Below, in pieces: positions 49,100 to 57,573 of a stretch of 57,713 nucleotides of DNA; position 1 is the first letter of the stretch; each line of letters opens with the position of its first letter. The notes under the pieces were generated by a model. That model made no database searches, was not told where the DNA came from, and saw nothing but the letters and a program-made list of their open reading frames with translations. The position numbers and the translations under genes are program-made. Source of the stretch: JBHELB01 sp041859045 (GTDB lineage Bacteria > Hydrogenedentota > Hydrogenedentia > Hydrogenedentales > SLHB01); the NCBI GenBank assembly GCA_041859045.1, contig JBHELB010000075.1, positions 1 to 57,713 on the forward strand, read 5' to 3'.

Positions 49100-52000
49100 C
49101 TATTTTCCAGCGTATTCGTACGCGCCAATGTCGACGCTTGCGCCCTGTGGGCGCGTGACGCCGAGGATGTCCGCGGCGGGCGCGCCGGTGGAAGTCCCTG
49201 TATCGATGCATGGGGAGAGCGCCTGCAAACCGAAATCGCCGCCCGCCGCGTTCATGAACAGGGGATCGGAGGCGATGTTACCGGTACCGGCGTAGCCGCC
49301 CTGCACGCAGGAGTAGGTTATTACCGGCGGAGGAGATGAGGGATTGTTGCAGTATATTTCGACATCGTCGGGGTCTGTGGAATCGCTCCAGAAAATGCAG
49401 TTGGTGATCACTGGCGAGGAATCAAAATTGTACATGCTGCCGCCATACGCACTGCCGCTGTTTCCGGCAAAGGTGCAATTCGTCAACACCGGAGAGCAGG
49501 AGTCGTTGTCCATTGGGCTTCCCCCGCTATTTTGCAGGAATGCACAGTTGGTCAACTTGGCCGAGCCGCTGTTGGAGGCCCCGCTGCCGCCTTTCGATGC
49601 GTAGTTTTGACGGAAGGTGCAGTTGGTTAGCGTGGTTGCGCCGGTGTTGGAAATCCCGCCGCCACTATGCGCAGCGGTATTTTGGGTGAATGTGCAGTCG
49701 ATCACGGTGGACGACCCCAGGCTGCTAATCCCGGCGCCAAACATAACGGCCACGTTCTTGGCAAAAATGCAATTAATCACTGTGGTTCGAGAAAAATAGC
49801 TGCGTATCCCCCCGCCGTTGTTAGCGCCATTGTTTATAAATTGGCAGTTGCGAACCGTCGGCGATGATGCGTAGTTGTACATACCGCCGCCATCTCCCGC
49901 CGACCCATTTTGAATCGTAAACCCGTCGAGCGTGGCTTCGTTTGCCCCAATAAAGCAACGCCGAACGCCGCCGCCATCGACTATTGTCTTGTTTACTGCC
50001 CAGTCGCGGCTTTCACGGTCGGCTTCTGTTCCCGCGAAACCGCCGTATATATTGGCGTTCGGTTTCATTCTGACGATGTCGGACTCCGTCGATACGTACG
50101 TACCCGCGGCCACCCAAACTTCGCCTTCCCCTGCCATATTGACCTCGTCTACGGCGTCCTGAATCGCAGTGAATGCGGTTGCCCACGAGAGGCCATCGGC
50201 TATTTCGGAAGAGTTGGCGGCGTTTACGCGGCGCACCGCCGTCGGAATCCCTGGATTCCAGCCTTGTGTCAATTCATCTGCGTCAGACAAACCATCGCTG
50301 TCGGAATCGGCTTTCTTGGGGTCGGCGCCATAAAGGCTTTCCGTCAGGTCAGTAAGGCCGTCGCCTTCGTAGTCAGACTCATCGGATGCGCTAGTGAGTT
50401 TGTTGAAGTTAGCACGCTCCCAGGAATCGCTTATGCCGTCGTCGTCCGAATCATCCAGCTCGTACGCGCCCATGTCGACGCCCGCGCCGTGTGGACGGGC
50501 TATGCCTCGGATATCAGTCGCGGGCGCGCCGGAGACGGTTCCGGCGTCAATGCATGGCGATGTGGGGCGAATGCGTCCGTTCGCGCCCCGTGTTCCTATA
50601 AGCAGTGGGTCATTAGAGATGTTGCCTTCACCGGTATAGCCTCCTTGCACGCACGAGTATGTGACGACTGGAATGGATGGGGGTGGAATCGGAAATGGCT
50701 CCCCAGGCAGTAGGTCGCTAATCTCGCTATCGCCATAGTCGGATGAATTGGCCCAAAATATGCAGTTGGTTATTTGCGGCGCTGAGGCGTACGAGACATG
50801 CATTCCGCCTCCGTAACTCGCGCTATTTTGGGTGAAAGTGCAGTTAGTCAATGAAGGGGAGGCGGAGTAGTTGTGCATCCCACCGCCGTCAGCTCCAGTG
50901 GTGTTCAGTGTGAAGACGCAATTGATCAGAGTAGGTGAGCAGCCCGCGAGGTTGGCCATTCCTCCTCCGTCGAGTACGGCGCTATTCTGGGTAAACGTGC
51001 AGTCGCGCAGGGTGGGAGATGAATCGTAGACGTTGTCTATCCCTCCTCCATTGGACCAGTCGGCCGCGTTCTGAGCAAACGTGCAGTTGCTTATAGTGGG
51101 CGATGAGCGGAATTCGTTACATATCCCTCCGCCCTCGCCGCCGGTATTCCGGGTGAAGACGCAACTAGAAATCGTCGGGGAGGATTCAACATTATAAATG
51201 CCGCCGCCTACTGCGCTTATGTTCTGATCGAAGACGCAGTTGGAAATCGCAGGCGATGAAGAGTTGTTGTACATCCCTGCGCCAGCGGAAGATGTAAATC
51301 CGTTTCGGATTATAAATCCGTCGATGGTGGCATTATTGCCGCCGATAATGCAGCGGCGCTCTTTTTCACCGTCGATGACGGTAGCGTTTGCGGCCCAATC
51401 GCGTTCGCCGCGAGAGTTTTCCGTTCCCGCGAAACCGCCGTATATGCGAACGCCAGGCTTCATCGAAACCACATTGCTTGCCGTTGAAGTATATGTTCCC
51501 TTGGACACCCAGACTTCGCCCCCGCCTGCAGACGCAACGGCATCGATCGCTTCTTGAATAGTGGTAAATGCCGTTGCCCAGTGGAGTCCATCGATAGCCC
51601 CGGAGACATTGGCCGCGTTTACCCTGTGAACGATCGGCTCCAGCGTTATTTCGTCTCTAATCAAGTTCGATTCGGCATAGGCGTTACGCGTCTTGAAATA
51701 GACCGTCTTCACGCCGGCTCCCGCGGAAAGAGTAAATGATGGGGCTGTGCTATACGCGCCCCATGACGCGCCGATGAAACTGGAAGATTCACTGGCGATG
51801 TACTCAGTCGGGTCATTGACGCATGTATTGTTGAGCGTGACTGCCTGACTGGGCGTTGACGCCGATCCGTTGCTGATCGAAAAAGCGGTGATATATGGAG
51901 AAGCGTTCAAGAGTATCGTGTCGGAAGCGACGCTTGACTCGCCATAAGCGCTACGGGTCTTGAAATAGACTTTCTTGACACCGATTCCGCTGGAAAGCGT

Positions 52001-53362
52001 GAAGCTTGGGACGTCGGAGTATGCGGACCAAGAGGCTCCTGCGAAGTTGGAAGACTCGCTTGCAATGTACTCGGTAGGCGAATTGACGCAAACGCTGTTT
52101 AGCGAAACGGTCTGTATGGAAGTCGATGTTGCGCCATTATTGATAGAGAATGAGATGACTTCCGGGGGCGCGCTCAGCGTTATCGTGTCGCTCATGACGT
52201 TGGATTCGCCATAAGCGTTACCGGTCTTGAAGTAGATGGTCTTTAGCCCGTTGCCTGCGGAGAGAGTGAAGCTGGGCGCGACATTGTAATTCAACCAGAC
52301 GGCCCCGGCGAAGCTGGGCGATTCACTCGCCATGTACAATGATGGAATTCCTGAGCAGGCATTGTTTAGCGTAACGGTTCGAGAGGCGGCGATTTCGGCG
52401 CCGTTATTGATGGCGAAGGAAGACAATACCGGCGTTTCCGGCGTACCGAAGATGATGGAATCGCTAACGACGACGGACTCGCCGTCGGCGTTACGGACTT
52501 TGAAATAGATCGTCTTGATGCTGTCGCCGTCGGAAAGGATGAATTTTGGGGAGGCACTGTACGTTTGCCACGAGGCATCCGCAAAGCTAGGCGATTCGCT
52601 TGCCATGAACTCGGTCGGCGAGTTTGCGCAACCGTTGTCTAACGTGACTGTGCCGTTGGTTGTTGACGCCGCGCCGAAGTTGATGAAGAAAGCGGTAACG
52701 ACTGGCAATTTCTTATCGATAAGCTCGATCGAGCCGACAATTGCGGACGATTCGCCAGCGGCGTTGCGTACCTTAAAGTACACTGTCTTTAGGCCGATGT
52801 CGGAAGAAAGCGTAAACTCGGGCGATGCCGAATAGGTTTGCCAAGAAGCCCCGGCGAACTCTGCTGATTCCGAGGCCATGAAATGGGTGGGGTTTCCTAC
52901 GCAAGCATTGTTCAAGGCAACCGAGCAAGAGGAAGTAGTCGCGGCAAAGTTATTTATAGTAAACGACGTTACTAACGGGGGGTGCGCCTGAGGGTTGTCC
53001 AATGGATCGGTTCCGTTCCTGATTTCCTCGCCATCCAAATAGCCATCGCCGTCAGAGTCGGCCAAGCCGGGATTTGTCCCGAGATTGTTCTCCGCCCAAT
53101 CGCAAAGGCCGTCGCCGTCGGAGTCGATGGTGAAACCGAGGATGGAGTTGATAGCGAGCTGTACGTCTTGGACGTTGGTGTTGCCGGAGTGGTCGATATC
53201 GGTCCCGTCTACAGGGCCAAGGCCGAGGATGGCGTTAATGATGGACTGCACGTCCTGGACGTTGACCTTGCCGTCGCCATCTACATCGCCTGCCACCAAA
53301 GCGTGGGCGGGAAATGCGGCCAGAAACAGACAGAGAACCCCCGCGACGCGAAAAGCACGCAT
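49100..53362 (-). CDS. Giant secreted dockerin-type protein with Ig-like and beta-helix domains
   Basis: The 1420-residue product has the same signal peptide and dockerin-like module as its downstream neighbour, followed by calcium loops. Five Ig-like modules follow at about 125-560 (each SFxINNGA ... ASESPSFAGASW ... VYFKTRNAYGES). Two right-handed beta-helix domains lie at about 578-967 and 1040-1420. Both open VNAAN...DGLHWATAFTTIQEAID and close with a DIRGIARPHGAGVDMGAYE-type block, the choice-of-anchor Q arrangement. Calcium loops join them (about 968-1038). Internal helix coils repeat SPTISNCTFAQN. It is likely a cell-surface or adhesin-like protein; any lyase activity is unproven. Confidence 0.88.
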   Translation of the reverse strand: MRAFRVAGVLCLFLAAFPAHALVAGDVDGDGKVNVQDVQSIINAILGLGPVDGTDIDHSGNTNVQDVQLAINSILGFTIDSDGDGLCDWAENNLGTNPGLADSDGDGYLDGEEIRNGTDPLDNPQAHPPLVTSFTINNFAATTSSCSVALNNACVGNPTHFMASESAEFAGASWQTYSASPEFTLSSDIGLKTVYFKVRNAAGESSAIVGSIELIDKKLPVVTAFFINFGAASTTNGTVTLDNGCANSPTEFMASESPSFADASWQTYSASPKFILSDGDSIKTIYFKVRNADGESVVVSDSIIFGTPETPVLSSFAINNGAEIAASRTVTLNNACSGIPSLYMASESPSFAGAVWLNYNVAPSFTLSAGNGLKTIYFKTGNAYGESNVMSDTITLSAPPEVISFSINNGATSTSIQTVSLNSVCVNSPTEYIASESSNFAGASWSAYSDVPSFTLSSGIGVKKVYFKTRSAYGESSVASDTILLNASPYITAFSISNGSASTPSQAVTLNNTCVNDPTEYIASESSSFIGASWGAYSTAPSFTLSAGAGVKTVYFKTRNAYAESNLIRDEITLEPIVHRVNAANVSGAIDGLHWATAFTTIQEAIDAVASAGGGEVWVSKGTYTSTASNVVSMKPGVRIYGGFAGTENSRGERDWAANATVIDGEKERRCIIGGNNATIDGFIIRNGFTSSAGAGMYNNSSSPAISNCVFDQNISAVGGGIYNVESSPTISSCVFTRNTGGEGGGICNEFRSSPTISNCTFAQNAADWSNGGGIDNVYDSSPTLRDCTFTQNSAVLDGGGMANLAGCSPTLINCVFTLNTTGADGGGMHNYSASPSLTNCTFTQNSASYGGGMHVSYASAPQITNCIFWANSSDYGDSEISDLLPGEPFPIPPPSIPVVTYSCVQGGYTGEGNISNDPLLIGTRGANGRIRPTSPCIDAGTVSGAPATDIRGIARPHGAGVDMGAYELDDSDDDGISDSWERANFNKLTSASDESDYEGDGLTDLTESLYGADPKKADSDSDGLSDADELTQGWNPGIPTAVRRVNAANSSEIADGLSWATAFTAIQDAVDEVNMAGEGEVWVAAGTYVSTESDIVRMKPNANIYGGFAGTEADRESRDWAVNKTIVDGGGVRRCFIGANEATLDGFTIQNGSAGDGGGMYNYASSPTVRNCQFINNGANNGGGIRSYFSRTTVINCIFAKNVAVMFGAGISSLGSSTVIDCTFTQNTAAHSGGGISNTGATTLTNCTFRQNYASKGGSGASNSGSAKLTNCAFLQNSGGSPMDNDSCSPVLTNCTFAGNSGSAYGGSMYNFDSSPVITNCIFWSDSTDPDDVEIYCNNPSSPPPVITYSCVQGGYAGTGNIASDPLFMNAAGGDFGLQALSPCIDTGTSTGAPAADILGVTRPQGASVDIGAYEYAGK

Positions 53363-53413
53363 ATGACGTCACCCAATGGCCGGTTTTCCCAGCCCCCCGC
53401 GCCGCCCCAGCCG
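53091..53413. repeat. 323-base direct repeat, copy 2 (5' end of giant gene)
   Basis: Second copy of the promoter-proximal repeat, about 97 percent identical to 48657-48980 by hand count. Identity stops sharply at both ends: in the calcium-loop region of the coding sequence and about 50 bases before the start codon. Confidence 0.93.
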
Positions 53414-53433
53414 CCGCGACGCTAGGACAGGAT

Positions 53434-53489
53434 AATGCCTAGATCAGCAAAGATCAATCACTATGATTGCGTCTATGGGGTTAGGCATT
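53434..53489. repeat. Nested inverted repeats downstream of the tRNA operon
   Basis: An outer pair AATGCCTA (53434-53441) and TAGGCATT (53482-53489) encloses a perfect inner hairpin CAATCA-CTA-TGATTG (53455-53469). It lies between the last tRNA and the giant surface-protein gene. A tRNA transcript terminator or a small structured RNA are possible; no T-run supports simple termination. Confidence 0.45.
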
Positions 53490-53529
53490 GGGGGGAGTCC
53501 CAGCAAAGCAGAAACGAAAGCTTGAAGTA

Positions 53530-53605
53530 TGGAGCCCACGATCAGAATCGAACTGATGACCCCCACCTTACCATGGTGGTGCTCTACCGACTGAGCTACG
53601 CGGGC
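53530..53605 (-). tRNA. thrT: tRNA-Thr (GGU anticodon)
   Basis: The minus strand folds into a cloverleaf: acceptor GCCCGCG with CGTGGGC, D-arm GCTC/GAGC, anticodon stem CCACC/GGTGG around ATGGTAA (anticodon GGT), and TTCGATT in the T loop. U73 and an encoded CCA follow. It is the last gene of a four-tRNA operon whose order matches the thrU-tyrU-glyT-thrT group known from enterobacteria. Confidence 0.95.
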
Positions 53606-53618
53606 CCCGAAAAGCACA

Positions 53619-53695
53619 TGGAGCGGGAAACGGGATTCGAACCCGCGACCCTCAGCTTGGAAGGCTGACGCTCTAGCCAACTGAGCTATTCCCGC
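53619..53695 (-). tRNA. glyT: tRNA-Gly (UCC anticodon)
   Basis: Acceptor GCGGGAA pairs with TTCCCGC, and anticodon stem TCAGC/GCTGA surrounds CTTCCAA (anticodon TCC). The T-arm is GCGGG-TTCGAAT-CCCGT. U73, standard for bacterial tRNA-Gly, and encoded CCA are present. Third gene of the tRNA operon. Confidence 0.95.
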
Positions 53696-53709
53696 AGAAT
53701 TTCAAAAAA

Positions 53710-53792
53710 TGGTGGGAGTAGGATTCGAACCTACGTAGGCGCTAGCCAACGGGTTTACAGCCCGTCTCCTTTAGCCACTCGGACATCCCACC
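53710..53792 (-). tRNA. tyrU: tRNA-Tyr (GUA anticodon)
   Basis: Acceptor GGTGGGA pairs with TCCCACC. Anticodon stem ACGGG/CCCGT encloses CTGTAAA (anticodon GTA). A long variable arm fits a class II tRNA. A73 is followed by a T-run, so CCA is not encoded, unlike the other three tRNAs. Second gene of the operon. Confidence 0.94.
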
Positions 53793-53834
53793 ATAAAGAA
53801 CATCGTTCTTGCCCCTGGCGCTTCCAGGTCAGCA

Positions 53835-53910
53835 TGGAGCTGGCGAAGGGATTCGAACCCCCGACCTGCTGATTACAAATCAGCTGCTCTACCAGCTGAG
53901 CTACGCCAGC
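53835..53910 (-). tRNA. thrU: tRNA-Thr (UGU anticodon)
   Basis: Acceptor GCTGGCG pairs with CGCCAGC. Anticodon stem GCTGA/TCAGC surrounds TTTGTAA (anticodon TGT). The T-arm is GGGGG-TTCGAAT-CCCTT, with U73 and encoded CCA. It is the first tRNA after the promoter. Confidence 0.95.
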
Positions 53911-53932
53911 GAGACTTTCGCATAAATCAAGC

Positions 53933-53949
53933 GCCGCCCAGTGGGCGGC
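53933..53949 (-). other. Hairpin in the tRNA operon leader
   Basis: GCCGCCC and GGGCGGC form a perfect 7-bp GC stem with a 3-base loop between the -10 box and the first tRNA. It lies within the transcribed leader and could guide processing of the precursor. Confidence 0.55.
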
Positions 53950-53958
53950 TCGGGAAAC

Positions 53959-53988
53959 TTTATACCAAACGCCTCTCGGTTATGTCAA
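53959..53988 (-). promoter_or_regulatory. Strong sigma-70 promoter of the tRNA operon
   Basis: On the minus strand a perfect TTGACA (53988-53983) and TATAAA (53964-53959) are 18 bases apart, with a GC-rich stretch after the -10, as in stringently controlled stable-RNA promoters. The first tRNA begins about 50 bases downstream. Confidence 0.8.
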
Positions 53989-54077
53989 GCAATCTGCGTG
54001 AAACTCTGGAATGTCTGCGACGGTGTCTGCGTGTCTTTGGGAGGTGCGCGCGAGATGGAGTGTGGTAAGGTGAATTC

Positions 54078-55925
54078 ATGACGACAGAAGATGAGTTTCC
54101 TGTTCAGTTTGACCTGGCGCGGGCACCCTCTCAGCCGGGATGCTACCTGATGAAGGACAGCCAGGGGACGGTGATTTACGTGGGCAAGGCGATTAACCTG
54201 CGCGCGCGAATTCGGTCGTACCTGAACGAAAGCGACACCCGACAGACCGTGCGTTTTCTGATGCGGCGCGTGGCGGATATCGAGTTTGTCGTGACAATGA
54301 CGGAGAAGGAGGCGCTTCTCCTCGAGAACAGCCTGATCAAGCAATTCAAGCCGCGCTACAATGTCCAGTTGAAGGACGACAAGACCTATGTCAGCTTGTG
54401 CCTCAACGTGCGCTCCTCGTTTCCGCGCCTGACGGTCACGCGTAAGATGCGCAAGGACGGCTCGCGATATTTCGGGCCATACTCCAGCGCGAGCGCCGTG
54501 CGCGACACGTTGAAGATGATTCAGAAGCTGTTCCCGTTGCGAACGTGTTCGGATAGCGTCATGGCAAATCGCGCGCGTCCGTGTCTGTATTATCAAATGA
54601 AACAGTGCGCGGCGCCGTGCGTGGGGTTGATTAGCGAGCAAAACTATCGCGAACTCGTGCAGCAGGTGATCTTGGTGTTGGAGGGTAAGAGTGGGGAGGT
54701 AGAGAAGCTGCTGCTGGAGCGAATCGGCGAATTCGCGCAGTCTTTGGAGTTCGAGAAGGCCGCAGAGTTACGCGACCGGCTTTTGGCCTTGCGCCAGACG
54801 CTTGAAGCCCAGCGCGCGGTGCTCGCCGAAGACGCCGGCGACCGCGATGTCTTTGGTCTGTATGTGCACGGCCGTTATTGTCAGGTGCAGGTGCTGTTCT
54901 ATCGCGGCGGCCGTATGATGGGCGGCCGCGGATTTTCGTTTTCGCGCATGGAACAGCCAGTCGAAGAGTTTCTGAGTTCGTTCCTTGTCCAGTACTACTC
55001 TTCCGCCCCCGATATTCCTCGCGAAGTGCTGTTGCCTGCGCCCATTGACGACGCCGACGCTCTAGCCGATCTCCTGGGCGACCAGCGCGGCGCAAGAGTG
55101 CAAGTTTTGCACCCCCAACGAGGCGAGAAGAAGACGCTGCTTGAACTTGCAGCACGGAATGCGCGTAGCCGTTTTGAGGAACAGCGGCTGGCGGAGCAAG
55201 CCAACAACGATCTGCTCGATCAAGTGGCGAAGACGCTTTGCCTGGCGCGGCTCCCGCAACGCATCGAGTGCTTCGATATATCGACAATCCAGGGCAGCCG
55301 AGCCGTGGGCTCAATGAGCGTGTTCGAGGGCGGTCAACCCGCGAAAAACCGCTACCGCCGCTTCTCCATTCGCCATGTCGAGGGGCAAGACGATTTTGCC
55401 ATGCTGCGAGAAGTGGTCCTGCGGCGCTATCGCCGGGCGATAGAGGAAGACGACCTGCCTGATCTGGTTCTAGTGGACGGCGGCAAAGGGCAACTTGGGG
55501 TTGTGGCGGCCGCGCTCGGCGATCTCGGACTCGATGATTTGCCGCTGGCGAGCATTGCCAAATCACGCACGGAGGAAGGCGGCGGACATTCCCCCGAGCG
55601 TTTCTTTATCCCCGGCCGCGCAAACCCGATCGTGCCTCCACAAAACAGCCCGATCGTTCATCTTCTCGCGCGCATACGCGACGAAGCACACCGCTTCGCG
55701 ATTACATACCACCGCCAGAAACGCGCGAAGAGCACACTACGTACGGACCTGCTCGACGTTCCCGGCGTTGGGCCGACGCGGGCACGCGCGCTGCTCAAGG
55801 CATTTGGTTCCATAGAGGGCGTTCGCAAGGCGGGGCCGGCGCGCATCGCCGAGGTTGCGGGATTCAACTTGACGCTCGCGCAGGCGATCCAGGATCATCT
55901 TGACGCGCTGGCCGCAGGCAAATGA
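54078..55925 (+). CDS. uvrC: Excinuclease ABC subunit C
   Basis: UvrC makes both incisions in nucleotide excision repair. The 615 residues carry the GIY-YIG nuclease domain (PGCYLMKDSQGTVIYVGKA, with Tyr and Gly motif residues). The UVR domain FEKAAELRDRLLALRQ binds UvrB. The RNase-H-like C-terminal nuclease domain follows (IECFDISTIQG, LVLVDGGKGQL). The final helix-hairpin-helix pair is VPGVGPTRARALLKAFGS. AAGG precedes the ATG. It is divergent from the tRNA operon and followed after 16 bases by the hydrolase gene. Confidence 0.98.
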   Translation: MTTEDEFPVQFDLARAPSQPGCYLMKDSQGTVIYVGKAINLRARIRSYLNESDTRQTVRFLMRRVADIEFVVTMTEKEALLLENSLIKQFKPRYNVQLKDDKTYVSLCLNVRSSFPRLTVTRKMRKDGSRYFGPYSSASAVRDTLKMIQKLFPLRTCSDSVMANRARPCLYYQMKQCAAPCVGLISEQNYRELVQQVILVLEGKSGEVEKLLLERIGEFAQSLEFEKAAELRDRLLALRQTLEAQRAVLAEDAGDRDVFGLYVHGRYCQVQVLFYRGGRMMGGRGFSFSRMEQPVEEFLSSFLVQYYSSAPDIPREVLLPAPIDDADALADLLGDQRGARVQVLHPQRGEKKTLLELAARNARSRFEEQRLAEQANNDLLDQVAKTLCLARLPQRIECFDISTIQGSRAVGSMSVFEGGQPAKNRYRRFSIRHVEGQDDFAMLREVVLRRYRRAIEEDDLPDLVLVDGGKGQLGVVAAALGDLGLDDLPLASIAKSRTEEGGGHSPERFFIPGRANPIVPPQNSPIVHLLARIRDEAHRFAITYHRQKRAKSTLRTDLLDVPGVGPTRARALLKAFGSIEGVRKAGPARIAEVAGFNLTLAQAIQDHLDALAAGK

Positions 55926-55941
55926 AAGGGAATCCTTCTTG

Positions 55942-57222
55942 ATGATAACCTTGGCAATCGTCCTTCTGCTTCTAGCAATCGCCGCCTACGCCTACTGGGT
56001 GTTTCTGCTGACGATTTATCCTGAGCCTATTGCCGAGGACGAAGTACACGTCATTGGTCTCCCCGATCTCTGGAAAATCCGCGTATATCGTCGCCAACCG
56101 GCAGGCGGGGAAGGAGAGCCGGTGCTCCTGGTGCATGGCGCAGGCGCAAACCGATTCGACTTCCAGTTTCCGCGAGGCGCTTCCCTTGTGGATACCTTGG
56201 TCGAAGCCGGGTACGACTGCTGGATGGTGGAGTTGCGAGGACAGCGTAGTTCCGAGCCTCCCTTTGGGCGCTCCCGTAACGATCCGACGATGGACGACTA
56301 CCTCCTGATCGATCTTCCTGCGGTGGTCGATTACATCCGCAATCACGTGGACTACGACCGCATCCATTGGATCGGGCATTCCATGGGCGGCATGCTCTTT
56401 TACGCGTTCGACCTGACCTATGGCGGCGAAGCGCTGCGCAGCGCCACGACGATCTGTTCACCGCCGGGGTTTCAAGGAACGCACCTGCGCGTTCCCAGGG
56501 CGCTGCTGGCCTTGGCCGCATTGCCGGGGAATCTCTGCGAGGTCATAGGGCGCGCGGCGACGCCACTGGCGGCGCGCATCAAATTGCGCCACTACATGCT
56601 CCCCATCAACTGGGCCAACATGCACCCCAAAATGGGCAGCGCTGAGTATTTCAACCTGCTCAGTTTGTCGTCCGTAGGAGTGCTGCGCGACTTGGCGCGG
56701 TACGCCACGAGTCGCCGCTGGGTCATGGACCGCGGGGAACTGGACATAGACGCCCAACTCGATGCGATAGAAACGCCGCTTCTCGCGATTTATTGTGCGG
56801 GCGATCCGCTCGTGCCCAGTCAGCGTGCCGAGACCTTTTTCGAGACGCTTCAAAATCCAGACAAGCGAATGCTGACGCTGGGAAAGCGGTTCGGACATTC
56901 GGCCGACTACAACCATATTGATGTAGTGTTTGGGCGCAACTCTGAACGGGAGGTATTTCTGCCGATAGTCGAGTGGCTGACGGCGCACCCCATTGATCGC
57001 TACGAATATGACGCGGCGGCGGCGGCAGCCACCGACGATCTGCCCGCCCAAGACGAGCCAGGGAAATCCAGCGCACGTCGCAAGCCCCCAACCCACCGTC
57101 CCTCAACCGCCTCGCGTCCGCTTGCAAAGAAAAAACCGACCACCCGCCGGGCGCCGGGGACGCGAAAGAAGAAAACTGCCGAGACAGAGGGGTCAGAACC
57201 GTCGATTTCTGAACCCTCCTGA
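55942..57222 (+). CDS. Membrane-anchored alpha/beta hydrolase with basic C-terminal tail
   Basis: The 426-residue protein starts with a hydrophobic helix (MITLAIVLLLLAIAAYAYWV). An alpha/beta hydrolase fold follows: oxyanion block LLVHGAGANRFDF, nucleophile Ser147 in GHSMGG, late Asp in YCAGDPLVP and His in GHSADYNH. It resembles lipase or polyhydroxyalkanoate synthase-like hydrolases. The last 55 residues are a low-complexity Lys/Arg/Pro/Thr tail (RRKPPTHRPSTASRPLAKKK) ending acidic, resembling nucleic-acid-binding tails. ATG 55942 has AAGGGA upstream; an earlier frame extension lies inside uvrC. Substrate unknown. Confidence 0.84.
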   Translation: MITLAIVLLLLAIAAYAYWVFLLTIYPEPIAEDEVHVIGLPDLWKIRVYRRQPAGGEGEPVLLVHGAGANRFDFQFPRGASLVDTLVEAGYDCWMVELRGQRSSEPPFGRSRNDPTMDDYLLIDLPAVVDYIRNHVDYDRIHWIGHSMGGMLFYAFDLTYGGEALRSATTICSPPGFQGTHLRVPRALLALAALPGNLCEVIGRAATPLAARIKLRHYMLPINWANMHPKMGSAEYFNLLSLSSVGVLRDLARYATSRRWVMDRGELDIDAQLDAIETPLLAIYCAGDPLVPSQRAETFFETLQNPDKRMLTLGKRFGHSADYNHIDVVFGRNSEREVFLPIVEWLTAHPIDRYEYDAAAAAATDDLPAQDEPGKSSARRKPPTHRPSTASRPLAKKKPTTRRAPGTRKKKTAETEGSEPSISEPS

Positions 57223-57573
57223 TTTTTACCGGTTTGTCGCCAGATGCACACAGTAAAGCCCTGCCGAGCGAGACAACTGCTGAGATCATCGGGAACTTGA
57301 CTTTCATGATCCTCGATGGGCATAATTCGCGAAATCGACCGGACGTTTTTCTGTGGTAAGACGTTCCCGGGTCGATACATCTCAGAATCGCATAACAAGT
57401 TGTTTGATTCTGGGTGGTGAACTCTGTGTGTGAGAGACTGACATGCCCAATTCGTGGGCGTGTCCAAATGGTGGTGGAGAATCCTTGCCGGGCGGCGGTT
57501 GTCGCCGACCTAGGGGCAAGGAAATTGCGCCGAACCGGCGCGGAAGAACTGCTCTGAAGGAGGTTTGACGACC
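57223..57573 (+). other. Upstream region of tuf, no gene seen
   Basis: The 351-base gap holds no convincing coding frame. It has the candidate promoter at 57297-57326 and, next to the ATG, AAGGAGG at 57557-57563, which is a strong ribosome binding site. The implied leader is about 240 bases, long enough for structured control. No tRNA is present here, although many bacteria have tRNA genes directly before tuf. Confidence 0.6.
57297..57326 (+). promoter_or_regulatory. Candidate sigma-70 promoter of tuf
   Basis: TTGACT (57297-57302) and CATAAT (57321-57326) are 18 bases apart, each one base off consensus. Confidence 0.45.

Noticed and set aside
49344..53366. CRISPR-like periodicity in the giant surface gene
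   Set aside because: The repetition follows coding modules (Ig-like and beta-helix coils), with variable unit length and no uniform repeats and spacers.
53435..53680. Open frames across the tRNA genes on both strands
   Set aside because: They run through tRNA-Thr(GGU) and tRNA-Gly, which fold perfectly as tRNAs.
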